From contig CP136065.1 in the NCBI GenBank assembly GCA_032622095.1, positions 22,434,134 through 22,498,133 of the forward strand: a stretch of DNA of 64,000 nucleotides, given 5' to 3'. Shown piece after piece: positions 23,575 through 35,270 of the stretch (positions within the stretch are counted from its first letter, which is position 1; every line of letters begins with the position of its first letter). The DNA is from Siphonodentalium dalli. Its lineage: Eukaryota > Mollusca > Scaphopoda > Gadilida > Siphonodentaliidae. The translations under genes and the position numbers were made by a program. The notes under the pieces were generated by a model. It was not told where the DNA came from. It searched no databases and worked only from the letters and a program-made list of their open reading frames with translations.

Positions 23575-25228
23575 TTTAGATTTGCATGATGTGTGGAGGC
23601 TTGAAAACCCCAATGCTCAACGTTACACTTGGAGGGGTCCAGGAAGGAAGATGGCACGTCTTGACTACTTCCTGGTCTCCTTAGATTTGCAACCTTTCAT
23701 TGTTAAATCTGATATATTAATAAGCTACAAATCAGATCATAGTCCAGTTAGCCTGAATCTCCAATTTCATTGTCATCCAAGAGGAAGAGGCACATGGAAA
23801 TTCAATAATAGTCTTTTACAAGATCAACAGTATATTGACATAGTAAAACAAACAATATCAAGTGTAGTAGATCAGTACAGCAGTCACGCGGAAAATGGTA
23901 GCAAGGATTCTGACTCTTTCACTATAAATGACCAACTTTTTTGGGAAACCTTGAAAATAATGATAAGAGGGGAAACTATAGCATATTCCTCCAAATTAAA
24001 AAAAAATCAAAATCAAATAGAAAAATGCTTAGAAAACAGATTAACAAACCTTTATGAAACCTTGGACAAAGGAGACTACTCAGTAGAACAAGAGATAGAA
24101 ACAGTTAAAACAGATCTAAGCAATCACAGAAATAAAAAATTCAAGGTATTATCACTCGCACAAAAGCTAGGTGGAAAGTTGAAGGTGAAAAGTCAACAAA
24201 ATATTTTTGCAATTTGGAGAAGAGAAGTTACACTGAAAAATAAATCCCAAAGTTGATAAAAAGCGATGGAACGGAAACAGATAATTTCGCCGAAATACTA
24301 GAGGAACAACATCACTTTTACAATGATTTATATAGCTCAAAATTAAAACCCAATAAAAATCTAGATGAAGACATTTTTTGGGATGAAAATAATCCATTCT
24401 TAAGATTACTAGAAGAAGAAGAGTCAGAATCCATGGAGGGCTGCTTGACCGATCAGGAATGTTATACATCATTGAAAAACATGAAAAATAATAAATCCCC
24501 TGGGTCAGACGGATACACAGTTGAATTTTATAAATTCTTCTGGAAAAACTTAGGAGAATTTGTGATAAATTCATTAAACTGTGGTTTTAGATCACAAATG
24601 CTCTCAGTGACACAAACATGTGGGATAATAACATGTATCCCAAAACAAAATAAACCTAGAATTTATATTAAAAATTGGAGACCAATCTCATTACTAAATG
24701 TGGATGCCAAAATAGGATCCTCAGTAATCGCAAATCGAATAAAAAACAATCTACCTAATTTAATATCGGATACACAACTTGGCTTCCTTTCTGGGCGATA
24801 CATAGGAGAATCTACTAGACTCATTTTTGCTTTGATAAATAGGTGTGACCGTGACAATATTCCAGGAACCCTCACAATACTGGACTTTGAAAAAGCATTT
24901 GATTGCCTAGAATGGAATTAAATGCCTTAAATTCTTTAAATTCGGGCCAGATATAGTGAAATGGATTAAAACATTTTACAAAGACATATTCAGTTATGTT
25001 ATAAATAATGGAAATCTATCAGACAGAATCAATATCTCTAGAGGAGTAAGGCAGGGTGCCCCATTATCTCCATATTTATTCATATTAGCAGTTGAAATTC
25101 TCAGTGCAGCACTCAAGTATAACCCAGATATTAAAGGGATAAAACTGAATGATTCGGAATTTATCTTAACACAGTATGCTGATGACTTAAGCCTCTTCCT
25201 CCAGGATGACATTCACTCTCTTAATACT
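23575..25228 (+). pseudogene. L1/Tx1-like LINE ORF2, 5' part (endonuclease end and RT), broken
   Basis: ORF2 of a non-LTR retrotransposon, encoding an endonuclease and reverse transcriptase for target-primed insertion. The first part is the C-terminal end of an APE-type endonuclease: NPNAQRYTWRGPGRK, ARLDYFLVS and SDHSPVSLNL blocks. The linker and RT follow: NNKSPGSDGYTVEFYKFFW, NWRPISLLNVDAKI, TLTILDFEKAFDCLEW, GVRQGAPLSPYLFILAVE, and the catalytic YADDLS box. Breaks include a frame shift near 24175-24190, a stop near 24240, and a small deletion plus frame shift at about 24919. The coding part stops at ACT (25226-25228), where the foldback element enters, and resumes at 30859. The 5' half of the endonuclease is missing. 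Confidence 0.9.
25226..25228. other. Target-site duplication ACT, left copy
   Basis: ACT directly precedes TAGTCGGGG here and directly follows CCCCGACTA at 30859-30861. Dropping the insert and one ACT makes the LINE reading frame continuous (Leu-Asn-Thr then Ala-Phe-Lys), which independently supports a 3-base duplication. Confidence 0.88.
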
Positions 25229-25410
25229 TAGTCGGGGAGCCAATAAGGTCCACCTGCACCCCCCCCCGATGATTACAAATAACCTTATTTTTGTTGTTCC
25301 CTATGGTATCCAGATAAAGAATCCGGAATTCACCGAAAAATAAAGGTGGCCCTACTGGGTGCTAGAGCCATTTGAATCCAAGATGGCCGCCATTTCCTCT
25401 AACTCCGACC

Positions 25411-26005
25411 AGATGTATTTAATCGTTGTAATAGATCGGTTGTTAGCAAAAGACACAGACAAAATGTATGCCATTTTGTTGGTATGATGTCCTTCTTCCA
25501 AATGACGGCAAATAATTTCGAAAACAATTCAAAATGGCCGCCGAAAAATGACGTCATATGCACGAAAATAGGAAATTTAATTAATATTTCACCATATCTT
25601 CCATTTTTCTTCATATTAATCATTAGTAAATGGCAATGTTTTTGAGACAGTCACCAAGCGTGATATTATAGCGTCATTTTAAGACATTTGCCATTGACGA
25701 GGGTTCAGTAATAGATACAGAAAGATGATTTGAAAAATAGGGGTGAAATTTTCGATTTTTTTTGCAAGACGATTTTGCTGTATTTAATCGTTGTAATAGA
25801 TCGGTTGTTAGCAAAAGACACACAACAAAATGTATGCCATTTTGTTGGTATGATGTCCTTCTTCAAAATTACGGCAAATAATTTCGAAAAAAATTCAAAA
25901 TGGCCGCCGAAAAATGACGTCATATGCACGAAAATAGGAAATTTAATTAATATCTCACCATATCTTCCATTTTTCTTCACATTAATCCTAGTAAATGGCA
26001 ATGTA
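25411..26005 (+). repeat. Tandem ~368-bp-period duplication in the left foldback arm
   Basis: A segment of about 230 bases starting TATTTAATCGTTGTAATAGA occurs at about 25417 and again at about 25785. Each copy ends with AATGGCCGCCGAAAAATGACG and a TTAATTAATATTTCACCATA-like stretch. The right arm carries the same pair in mirror image (about 30090-30330 and 30450-30690). Open frames of 70-105 codons run across these copies, but they occur in both strands and arms and are best explained as shadows of the palindrome. Confidence 0.85.
25549..25556. promoter_or_regulatory. CRE-type palindrome TGACGTCA in foldback arm
   Basis: A perfect eight-base ATF/CREB consensus palindrome, 15-20 bases after AAAATGGCCGCC. 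Identical octamers lie at 25915-25922, 30168-30175 and 30533-30540, one in each copy of the arm duplication. The match to the consensus is direct; binding or regulatory function is inference, and the repeated occurrence partly reflects copying. Confidence 0.4.
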
Positions 26006-26990
26006 TTTGAGACAGGCATCAAGCGTGATATTATAGCGCCATTTTAAGACATTTGCCATTGACGAGGGTTCAGTAATAGATACAGAAAGAGGATTTGAAA
26101 AAGAGGGGTGAAATTTTCGATTTTTTTGCAAGACGGTATTGATAATCATTTTAACGACAAACCACACAGGATGTTAATATAGAATGTCAACAACTATGTG
26201 CTTTATTTTATTGGACGGATGTTTTAATTCAATGGGAATGAAATTGGTGTAGAACATTTCCAAAATGGCCGCCGAAAATATGAAAAATGGTAAATATTGT
26301 CCCAGGGTGTCCTGCAATGGCTTACAAGTTGTGGTTGATATATACAATTGGCTAATCTATATTATATACATTGAATACTTACATGTCTGATGCACCATGG
26401 ATCATTGTTTCTATTGTCACCACTGACATCACCAAAAATATTGGATATTTCTCTCACAAACTTGACATAAATATCGGCAAAAATTGGACAATTGGACAAT
26501 TGGACAATTATTAAAAGTATAATGCAACTATCATTGGTATCAAAGGTATTTATTGTTTTGGTCTATCTTAAATGTGTCACACTACTGTGTTTATAGACCA
26601 AATTGCTCAAGATGGCTTCCAAAATGGCAACCAAATTTGTAAAAAGTTATTTTTTTACATATATCCCGAACATTATTCTCTGCGTTATCCGACAAGGTAT
26701 TAAATTGTGACTCACTTGGTCATTATACGTGGTTAGTTAATTAGCTGACAACCACGTTCTATTATGTTTGTTCCAGTTCCGTATGGGGCATGACAAATTC
26801 ATTTTAAAGTTGCAGTATGAAATTTGGCGGAGAACCTCTTTTGTGATTCTTGTCATATTATTGAAAGGAAATGGGCAGAACTTTGAAACGGAACTGAGAT
26901 GAACCATAATATGTGGCTATTCTGGTCCATTATGATAAAACATATCAACTGGATATAGGGTGAATGCCAGGGAGTTACTATATGATCATA

Positions 26991-27870
26991 GGTAAGGTGA
27001 ATAGGTATACAGGGAGTTATTGTATGGTCAATGGTGAGACGAGTACATGTATGTATACAATGAGTGACAGTATGATCATAAATGTAATGAATAGCTATGC
27101 AGGGAGTGACTAAATTGTCATGTGTCAGGTGTATGAGTATACCCGGTGTTCCTGCTTGGTGACTAGTTGCGGTATGGTCATGTGTAGGTTATACGGGCAT
27201 ACACATGTGTTGCTATATGGTCATGGGCGAGGGGTATGTGTATATAGCGAGCGGCTATATGGCCATGGATGATGTGCATATGCATACATGGATTGAATAT
27301 ACTGACATGGCTGGGGAGTATTAGTATATCTTGAGTGGCTATTCTGCTATGGTGTGACAAATAGGGATACAGGGAGTGACATGGCCAAGGGTGAGGTGAA
27401 TATATATACAATGATTGACCATGATCATGTATGAATGTTTTGAATAGGTACACACGGGGTGACTATATGGCCATAGGTCAGATGAAGGAGTATACCAGGT
27501 GCCACGGATGAGGGTATGTGTATGAAGCGAGTGGCTATATGACCATTGGTGAGGTGGATATGTATACCCGAGGTGACTATATGGTCATTGTTGCGGTGTT
27601 GATGTATATATTGAATGTCTATTTGACCATGTGTGTGTGGAGAATAGGTATACATGGGATGACCGTATGGCCAATGGTGAGGTGAATGGGTATACAAGGA
27701 GTGACTCTATGGTTATGGGTCATCTTTTGGATTATACCCGGTGTACTTGCATTGTGACGCATGGCTGTATGGCCATCCATGGTCATGGGTCAGGTGTACG
27801 TTTATACAGTTGGTCACTATATTGTTATGTATGTGGTGTTTATGCATATATGGAATGACTGTGTGGTAAT
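26991..27870 (+). repeat. Minisatellite, left half of foldback core (42-48 bp units)
   Basis: Imperfect units of about 42-48 bases with the theme GAGTGACTATATGGTCATGG, GTGAGGTGAATAGGTATACA and GGG. They are strongly diverged from one another. The same theme runs in reverse complement at 28000-29094, so the two blocks are the mirror halves of one foldback core. Apparent proteins rich in His, Tyr and Pro come from reading the units. Confidence 0.9.
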
Positions 27871-27999
27871 GGGTGGCTATCGCTTTTCACGTTTAAAGTT
27901 CCCCATGTACACAAACACTATCAAGGTGGAGAACTCTTTGACATGACCTCTCTATTGATTAACATATCCTTGAGCTATTGTGGAAAGCGATAGCCACCC
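27871..27999. other. Centre of the foldback: 20-bp stem with ~89-bp loop
   Basis: GGGTGGCTATCGCTTTTCAC (27871-27890) pairs with GTGGAAAGCGATAGCCACCC (27980-27999) with one mismatch. The 89 bases between them are not part of the minisatellite and are not mirrored. This marks the pivot of the palindrome, within about 110 bases of its arithmetic midpoint. Confidence 0.85.
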
Positions 28000-29094
28000 A
28001 AATTATACATGTACAACGCATCCCATGACCTCATATGTACATACACACCACACAAATGACAATATAGTCACCCACTCTATACACGTACACCTGACCATAC
28101 AGCCTTATTTGGCTATACCGGTACATGCCACAAATGACGATACAGCCATGAATCACCATGCATGAACACCAGGTATACTCCTACACCTGACCATATAGTC
28201 ACTCTATGTATACATATTATTTCACATTCACGATCATACAGTGACTCATTTTATACCTATTCATCTCACCATGGACCATACAGCCACTACATGTATATCT
28301 ATTCGCCATACCCATGACCATAGAGTCAATTCAGATATACATATACACCTCACCCACCAATGGTGAGCCCTTCCAAATATACCAATACCCGCACACACGA
28401 CCACTCATAAGTCTCATACTTGCATATACACCTCACACATGACAATTAATCAACTCACTGTATACTCATACACGCCATCCATGATCATTCATCTACACCA
28501 TATACACCACCGATGATAATACATCCACAACATATATACATATACGACCCACCCGTTACCAAAATGGCACTCCCTATATAGCCACACGCTCGTCAATAAC
28601 CATAAATCTTATTCCAGGTATGCATATAACTTCAATCTTGACCACAGGCATACCATGTGCACCTATACACATTACCCATAACCATAAAATCACACCCTAT
28701 TTATCTACGCAATCCATCCATGATCATACAGACAGCACAAATATACATATACACCACATGTCACAATACAGCCACACACTGTACACATATACATCACGAC
28801 CACCACGACCTTACAGTAACTCCATATATACATAAACAACACACGGATGACCATGTAGCTACTCTCGTTATATCTATAAACCACAGCAATGCCCATACGA
28901 TCACATCGGCCACACACAATATACCGTACAGTCACTACATGTATACCGATTCACCTCACACATGCCCATACAGCCACTCCTTATATTCCTATGCATCTCA
29001 CCATGGACACCCCACTCATAACCATATAGTCACTCATTGTATACCTATTCACATCATTCATGACCATACAGTAACTCCCTGTATACCTATTCAC
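28000..29094 (-). repeat. Minisatellite, right half of foldback core
   Basis: Reverse-complement counterpart of 26991-27870: units read CCATGACCATACAGTCACTC with TGTATACCTATTCACCTCAC. It is slightly longer than the left half, showing that the halves have gained or lost units independently. Confidence 0.9.
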
Positions 29095-30858
29095 ATCACC
29101 TATGATCATACAGTAACTCCCTGGCTGCCATATTGGCATCCATCTTTTATCCAGTTGATCACGTTTTATCATGATGGGCCAGAATAGCCACATATTACGG
29201 TTCATCTCAGTTCCGTCTCAAAGTTTTGCCCATTTCCTTTCAATAATATGGCCAGAATCACAAAAGAGGTTCCATACTGCAACTTTAAAATGAATTTGTC
29301 ATGCCCCATACGGAACTGGGACAAACAGAATAGAACGTAGTTGTCGGTTAATTAACTAACACGTATAATAACCAAGTGAGTCACAGTTTGCTACCTTGTC
29401 GAATAACGCAGATAATAATGTTCGGGATATATGTAAAAAATTAACTTTTTACAAATTTGGTTGCCATTTTGGAAGCCATCTTGAGCAATTTGGTCTATAA
29501 ACACCGTAGTGTGACACATTTAAGATAGACCAAAACAATAAATACTTTTGATACCAATGATAGTTGCATTTTATTTAAAAAAATTGTCCAACCCTGAAAA
29601 GTTAATTTTTGCCGATATTTATGTCAAGTTTGTGAGAGAAATATCCAATATTTCTGGTGATGTCAGTGGTGACAATAGAAACATTGATCCATGGTGCATC
29701 AGACATGTAAGTATTCAATGTATATAATACAGATTAGCCAATTGTATATATCAACCACAACTTGTAAGCCATTGCAGGACACCCTGGGACAATATTTACC
29801 ATTTTTCATATTTTCGGCGGCCATTTTGGAAATGTTCTACACCAATTTCATTCCCATTGAATTAAAACATCCGTCCAATAAAATAAAGCACATAGTTGTT
29901 GACATTCTATATTAACATCCTGTGTGGTTTGTCGTTAAAATGATTATCAAGACCGTCTTGCAAAAAAATCGAAAATTTCACCCCTCTTTTTCAAATCCTC
30001 TTTCTGTATCTATTACTGAACCCTCGTCAATGGCAAATGTCTTAAAATGACGCTATAATATCACGCTTGATGCCTGTCTCAAATACATTGCCATTTACTA
30101 GGGATTAATGTGAAGAAAAATGGAAGATATGGTGAGATATTAATAAAATTTCCTATTTTCGTGCATATGACGTCATTTTTCGGCGGCCATTTTGAATTTT
30201 TTTCGAAATTATTTGCCGTCATTTTGAAGAAGGACATCATACCAACAAAACGGCATACATTTTGTCTGTGTCTTTTGCTAACAACCGATCTATTACAACG
30301 ATTAAATACAGCAAAATCGTCTTGCAAAAAAAATCGAAAATTTCACCCCTATTTTTCAAATCCTCTTTCTGTATCTATTACTGAACCCTCGTCAATGGCA
30401 AATGTCTTAAAATGACGCTATAATATCACGCTTGATGACTGTCTCAAAAACATTGCCATTTACTAATGATTAATGTAAAGAAAAATGAAAGATATGGTGA
30501 AATATTAATTAAATTTCCTATTTTCGTGCATATGACGTCATTTTTCGGCGGCCATCTTGAATTGTTTTCGAAATTATTTGCCGTCATTTTGAAGAAGGAC
30601 ATCATACCAACAAAATGGCATACATTTTGTCTGTGTCTTTTGCTAACAACCGATCTATTACAACGATTAAATACATCTGGTCAGAGTTAGAGGAAATGGC
30701 GGCCATCTTGGATTCAAATGGCTCTAGCACCCAGTAGGGCCACCTTTATTTTTCGGTGAATTCCGGATTCTTTATCTGGATACCATAGGGAACAATAAAA
30801 ATAAGGTTATTTGTAATCATCGGGTGGGTGCAGGTGGACCTTATTGGCTCCCCGACTA

Positions 30859-31071
30859 ACTGCCTTTAAACTCATAAGTGATTTCACTAAAATTTCAGGT
30901 TTGAAAGTAAACTTTGAAAAAACTCAGGTTATTTGGATTGGATCGAAACGGGGCTGTGGTGAGGAACTGAAAACTGATGTGCAAGTGGAATGGAACCATA
31001 ATAGCTCAGTAACGATATTAGGTATAAAGTTTGATGGCATCATGTTTACGAAGAATGTCATGACTTTGTGA
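30859..31071 (+). pseudogene. L1/Tx1-like LINE ORF2, continuation after the foldback
   Basis: The reading resumes in frame with TAFKLISDFTKISGLKVNFE, the conserved segment after the YADD box, followed by KTQVIWIGSKRGCGEELKTD and SVTILGIKF. Homology fades at about 31050, and the frame stops at 31069-31071. The connection and C-terminal domains expected over several hundred more codons are absent, so the LINE is truncated at its 3' end as well. Confidence 0.88.
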
Positions 31072-32487
31072 CAATCGACAAGAGCTTCGGTTGCATTCAC
31101 CAAACATACATTATTATGGAACATTATAATTTGGGACCAAAATATCTTAATGCGGAGTTTATATTTACATTAAGACACACATCCTTGTGGTGTTTGGAGT
31201 TGTTTTTTATGCATATTTAATCGTGAGTCACCGGTCATTTTTCATGAAATATATCTACCTATAGGTCAAGCTGCAAGGCAGAGTTCAGTCCCCAACGCTA
31301 CGCGGGACTTACCGCTGCCCGCTCCTCTGCACTATTTAAGACTGTCTATTTTTAGAAATGTGAAAAACCCAGAAAATGGCTGTCACTTGATTAGATTAGA
31401 TTAGATTTTATTTTGATAGTTCAGGTTATACATGTGTACATGAATACATATTATGGATATGTTTACAAGTTGAATCAATATAATACACAACAGTATATAC
31501 ATATTATAATTATAATAGTATATATTAAATACAAATATGTTATATGTTGGGTTCTGATGAGACAGTTAGAGTTCAGACTGTGTAAATAATTGATATATAC
31601 CGTAAGAGGATTTATCAATTTTCTCAAGAATTAAATCATTTTATTTTATAGAGGTTGTCGTCAGAATATAAGGTAAATTATGTGGCAGAAATCTGTATAA
31701 AAATAGATATACTCATGTGACCTGAGACCATCAGGGATAACGCAAAAAGTTCTCTAAACGAACTTTGGTGGCGAAACTCCAACTAAGACTTACAGTTCGG
31801 CTTGTTTCTCTTGGTTAACGTCCGATACATGGAGATGCTATAAGCTAAACCAAAATAAGTGCGCTAAAGAAGATATCAGCCGCAAGTTAAAGTTGTCAAT
31901 AACTTAATTGGAGATTTAGCGGACGAGATTCCAAAATCATCTTGTGAATTGTAAATTCTAAGCGGATCAACAAAATTTCTTCTTGTTTTGCTTATAATTA
32001 ATATAAAGAGAGTTTATTTACAAATATACCGTACAAAAAAGACAAAGAGATTGATTCGAACACCTGGTACTCCACACTCTTGCTCTCAGAAAAGTCCACG
32101 GAGTACATGCAAGACATCTAATTCTGAAAGTGTGACTTGCAGAACACCAGGCAAGAAGTTGAAAAAGAAAGTAGGCCCAACCAGCTAACACTAACTTGAC
32201 TAAGTGACTAACAGTTAAGAAAGCCAGACTGCCAGAGTGAAGAAGAGGTTGATGAATAGCAACTCTCCTTTATTGTCTGTTTTCCAAACAAATGATATAA
32301 ATTGGTGGCCAGGTGGCACATGCATGCAATTGGCATAAACATCATAGTCACTGGATAGTTTTCAGGATCATTGAACAGTTTGTCACATTCTAGTATGAAT
32401 ATTGCATCATATTTGGCAACATTGTCCTCTAAATTTACCTCGAAGCACTTGTTCACAAATATTTGGCCTAGACCCAAATAAAATTGA
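31072..32487. other. Non-coding stretch, possible retroelement tails
   Basis: No convincing gene. At 31379-31400 a GATTAGATTAGATT run precedes AT-rich sequence, as is common at retroelement tails. A basic 66-codon frame at 31988-32188 (with RTPGTPHSCSQKSPRSTCK) has a protein-like look, rich in Ser, Thr, Pro and Lys. It has no recognisable domain and I cannot show it is an exon. A minus-strand frame at 32208-32477 is likewise unrecognised. Confidence 0.45.
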
Positions 32488-32911
32488 CCTGTGTTTCTGG
32501 TGATCCACCCGCCCCTATTCCAGTGCCCCCGAACGTTTTCATTTTATTGATTTTGCTAAATTAGTACGCATTTGATTTCATTTTCTGTGTAAACCGATTG
32601 ATTTCCATGTAAAATGGATACATCATGTGTACTGTTAAACCGTAAATTATACCACACTTCAATTAGGTTACAGCCAAATCAAACTTATTTTTCATGTGTT
32701 ATTCAATAAAACAATAAATTACACTCTATTCTAATATTATGTACTTAAGTTTTATTTATTTCATAGTACATTAAAAACAAGGAGAAGCAGCCTAGGATAG
32801 TATCCATATATTCATTTTGAGCAAAGGTGAAAATAAAATGAAAAAATAAAATAAAATGAAAAGCCACCCGCCCGCCCCTATTTTTTTCTTGCATGTCACC
32901 AGAAACACAGG
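32488..32911. mobile_element. 424-bp element with 16-bp perfect inverted ends
   Basis: It starts CCTGTGTTTCTGGTGA (32488-32503) and ends TCACCAGAAACACAGG (32896-32911). Just inside each end are related blocks, CCACCCGCCCCTATT on the left and ATAGGGGCGGGCGGGTGG (reverse complement) on the right, so the symmetry extends further with an interruption. No clear target duplication is seen (ATTGA against ATTAT). The interior is AT-rich and non-coding. The left subterminal block resembles GGTGATCCGCCCGTCCCTAT at about 12409 and 16662. Confidence 0.7.
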
Positions 32912-34115
32912 ATTATATTGTTTTGGCCCTATCAGCATTTTCTTGGACTTTCACTGGCTTATCTAAACCGAGTGTCTTGGGTAGATTACTTAACATTTGA
33001 GTTGTCAGACTCCCACTCATGGCAACAAAGGGAATCCCAGGGAAGATGATGGCAATAACTTCAACTTTTTGTAAGCAGTACGGAAATTTTTTTCATTGAA
33101 ATGGTGAAATGTGATGATTTTGATAATATTTTTTTAAACATTTTTTTATGTATGACTTGGACAACTTGTGATAATTATGTTAGTACCAACCCTGGTGTAA
33201 GTGCGCTCTGTTGTGTATTTTCCATTTTGATTAATATAGCAATAAATAAGTTGAATCCTCTTTCTTTCCAAAAGTATCCCCCCCACAAACAATTTGAACA
33301 GTGGGTGAGATAGACATCTGCTTTGATGGATGGACAGATGTATGAAGGACTAGATTCATGTACATGTAATACAGTTAGTGTTTATACCCACTATTCCTAT
33401 GGGACATTGGGGTATAATCATTATGGTTATAGTCAATGTTATTTGAAACTAGTAAAAGCTGATTACTACATTTACATGCAGACAACTGGCTTTATGAACC
33501 ATGGGGCCTCAAGCGATCTGCCCCTTCACATGAATATTTAGAACACAATTAAAGATGCTCTATCTCTTCCCAGCATCACTTCAAAGTTCAAACTAACTCA
33601 ATGAAACTCATTTTCAATTACTATTTGAATTATTATTATCAAAGGCTACCAAAGCCACACAAGATAAGAATTTGTTACCACAATTTCATAAGTGTAATGA
33701 ATATAGATTACTAACCAGAAATCTTGTAATGTTCTAAAAAAAAAACAATAACCACTTTTCTGTCCTTCCTCTTTAATAATTAGAGAATCAAATTAATTAT
33801 TAGCAACAATTTGAGAAAACAGAGAATTCATTAACATATAGCCTATTATAGGTGGACCGGACAGTTTTGGACCGGTCCAGGTATATGTACCGGACCGGAA
33901 TGGGCTGGACCGCATTGGCAGTGAACTGGACCACCCAAGGTGGTCTGGTCCAGTCCGCATCACTAGTCTACATCTACATCTACAGTATACCCCATGCCCT
34001 CAATGAACTGATGATTATTAGGGGGAGAATGAATAAAAGATAATTACATGGGTAAAAGATTTTTTTAATTTTTTTATTATTATTAAAATCAAGAGCATTT
34101 GAATTCTATGTACCA
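32912..34115. other. Non-coding stretch with a GGACCGG-rich patch
   Basis: No recognisable gene. Small frames at 33101-33313 and 33323-33541 have no domain. At 33852-33960 a short patch repeats GGACCGG/CCGGTCC with both orientations present. This is local low-complexity sequence of unknown origin. Confidence 0.45.
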
Positions 34116-34349
34116 TTATTTTGGCGCTGGTGGTAGTTTTGTGGAGGTGCCCTGCTTGCTCTTACCGGGTTCACAGAGGTGACTGTAGGGTGCATCCTTA
34201 AACAACGATGCGTCCTGCATATAGGCAGTGTCGGTTGGGATTTTGTTCCAGAGAGAAATTGTTCGAGGATGAAGGAAGTGCTGAGGTATTTCGGTCGATA
34301 GAAGGGGCGGGGAATTTTGTGGTCTCGTGTGGGTGTTAGTGGAGCAGAG
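34116..34349 (-). pseudogene. LINE ORF2 C-terminal relic
   Basis: The minus strand reads open for about 77 codons to a stop at 34116-34118. It contains FLHPRTISLWNKIPTDTAYM and a following SLFKDA block, the arrangement seen at the C-terminal end of many CR1- and RTE-like LINE polymerases (an RTIxxWNxLP motif followed by a LexFK-like block). The remainder of the LINE is not found upstream on that strand (34350 onward). It is an isolated fragment, read in one frame, identified by motif only. Confidence 0.6.
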
Positions 34350-35270
34350 TCACTGATGTTTACATGATTATATCTGATTTAATGGAACTCGGAGGATAAC
34401 AGAGCAGAAAGTCCATTGGCACTGTCAGTTGTGGTTGGCGTTGGTGTCTAATAGGCATGCTTTAATATCTAAGTTCAAAGTTGAAATCTTCGTTATTTGA
34501 TCTGGGTGGTCCATATTCAGTGGACTGACAATCAATACTGATGATTTCCGTGCATATTTTTTAAATTTTAATAAAATTTGAGCCATAAAATATGACACGC
34601 TTCCCATACTCAACATGGCAGATTGACGATTACCTCATTTCCTTTAAAAATATACTCTAGTGCATCAAGTTGCCCCTTCTTTAAATCGTATTTAAAATTA
34701 ATCTGCTCCTTGGCAAGAATGCAACATGTTTTAAAATCCATAATTAATAAATCGTGTTTTCAAACATGTGCCTTTGTTTACTTCCGGGGAAAGGTCAGCG
34801 CAGGATTTTTTCAGCGGACTATTTTGCGATACAATAATGAACAAATTCCGACTAATTTGATCTCACCCGGCAAATATCCAATTGCAGATGAACATTATTT
34901 TTTGTCAGAATAGTGTATAATGAATTGTGACAAACACAAGTCTCAAACAAAAACATGTGATGATTCCTCTCATAATTTACGTGGTGCCAGCGGTAAATCA
35001 TAGCATGAGCGTAGATGGCGCTGTGTACAGCTTGCCTATAGGTACCACGCATTCAGGGACGTGGCTAGAGGGTTTCCATTCGGGGTTTGTCCACCTTGGG
35101 AAATTCCAACTGCACCCCCCCCCCTGATTCAGAATCAGACCGAACACAAGTTTTGCATAATTCCATTTGCACCCCCTTCTAATCTCAGTGCTCTTAGGCC
35201 TAATATCCCACATCTCCATAATCCATGGTTCTCTACGAGAACATTCAGATATGTTACATATTTAACTCCA
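34350..35270. other. Non-coding stretch before the 1-kb repeat
   Basis: No gene recognised. Poly-C runs occur at 35116-35125. Frames on both strands at 34998-35386 overlap one another and run into the neighbouring 1-kb repeat, so they are not credible genes. Confidence 0.4.

Larger units (their letters stand above)
25229..30858. mobile_element. 5.63-kb foldback element inserted in a LINE
   Basis: A full-length palindrome. The ends are TAGTCGGGGAGCCAATAAGG and its mirror ending CTCCCCGACTA, with an ACT duplication outside. Non-repetitive arms of about 1.76 kb (25229-26990 and 29095-30858) enclose mirrored minisatellite arms (26991-27870 and 28000-29094) around a short loop. The outermost ~190 bases of the arms differ at only a few positions, while the inner arms (for example near 26680 against 29390) differ by roughly a tenth. 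No transposase-like protein is visible. The short frames are translations of the arms. A 3-base duplication is known for PIF/Harbinger, CACTA and some other superfamilies; the TIR matches none I can name, so the class is open. Confidence 0.92.

Noticed and set aside
25399-26047. Frames of 74-105 codons repeated in both foldback arms (also 30079-30690)
   Set aside because: They seem conserved only because the arms are duplicated and mirrored; opposing strands give equally long frames, and no domain is present.
27178-29205. His/Tyr/Pro-rich frames up to 176 codons
   Set aside because: They read across the diverged foldback minisatellite on both strands and share only its periodicity.
31988-32188. 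Basic Ser/Thr/Pro/Lys-rich 66-codon frame as a host exon
   Set aside because: The composition is protein-like, but there is no domain, no convincing splice signals and no adjacent exons, so it is mentioned only within the stretch description.
33852-33960. GGACCGG-rich patch as a regulatory cluster
   Set aside because: Short local low-complexity sequence with no conserved spacing.
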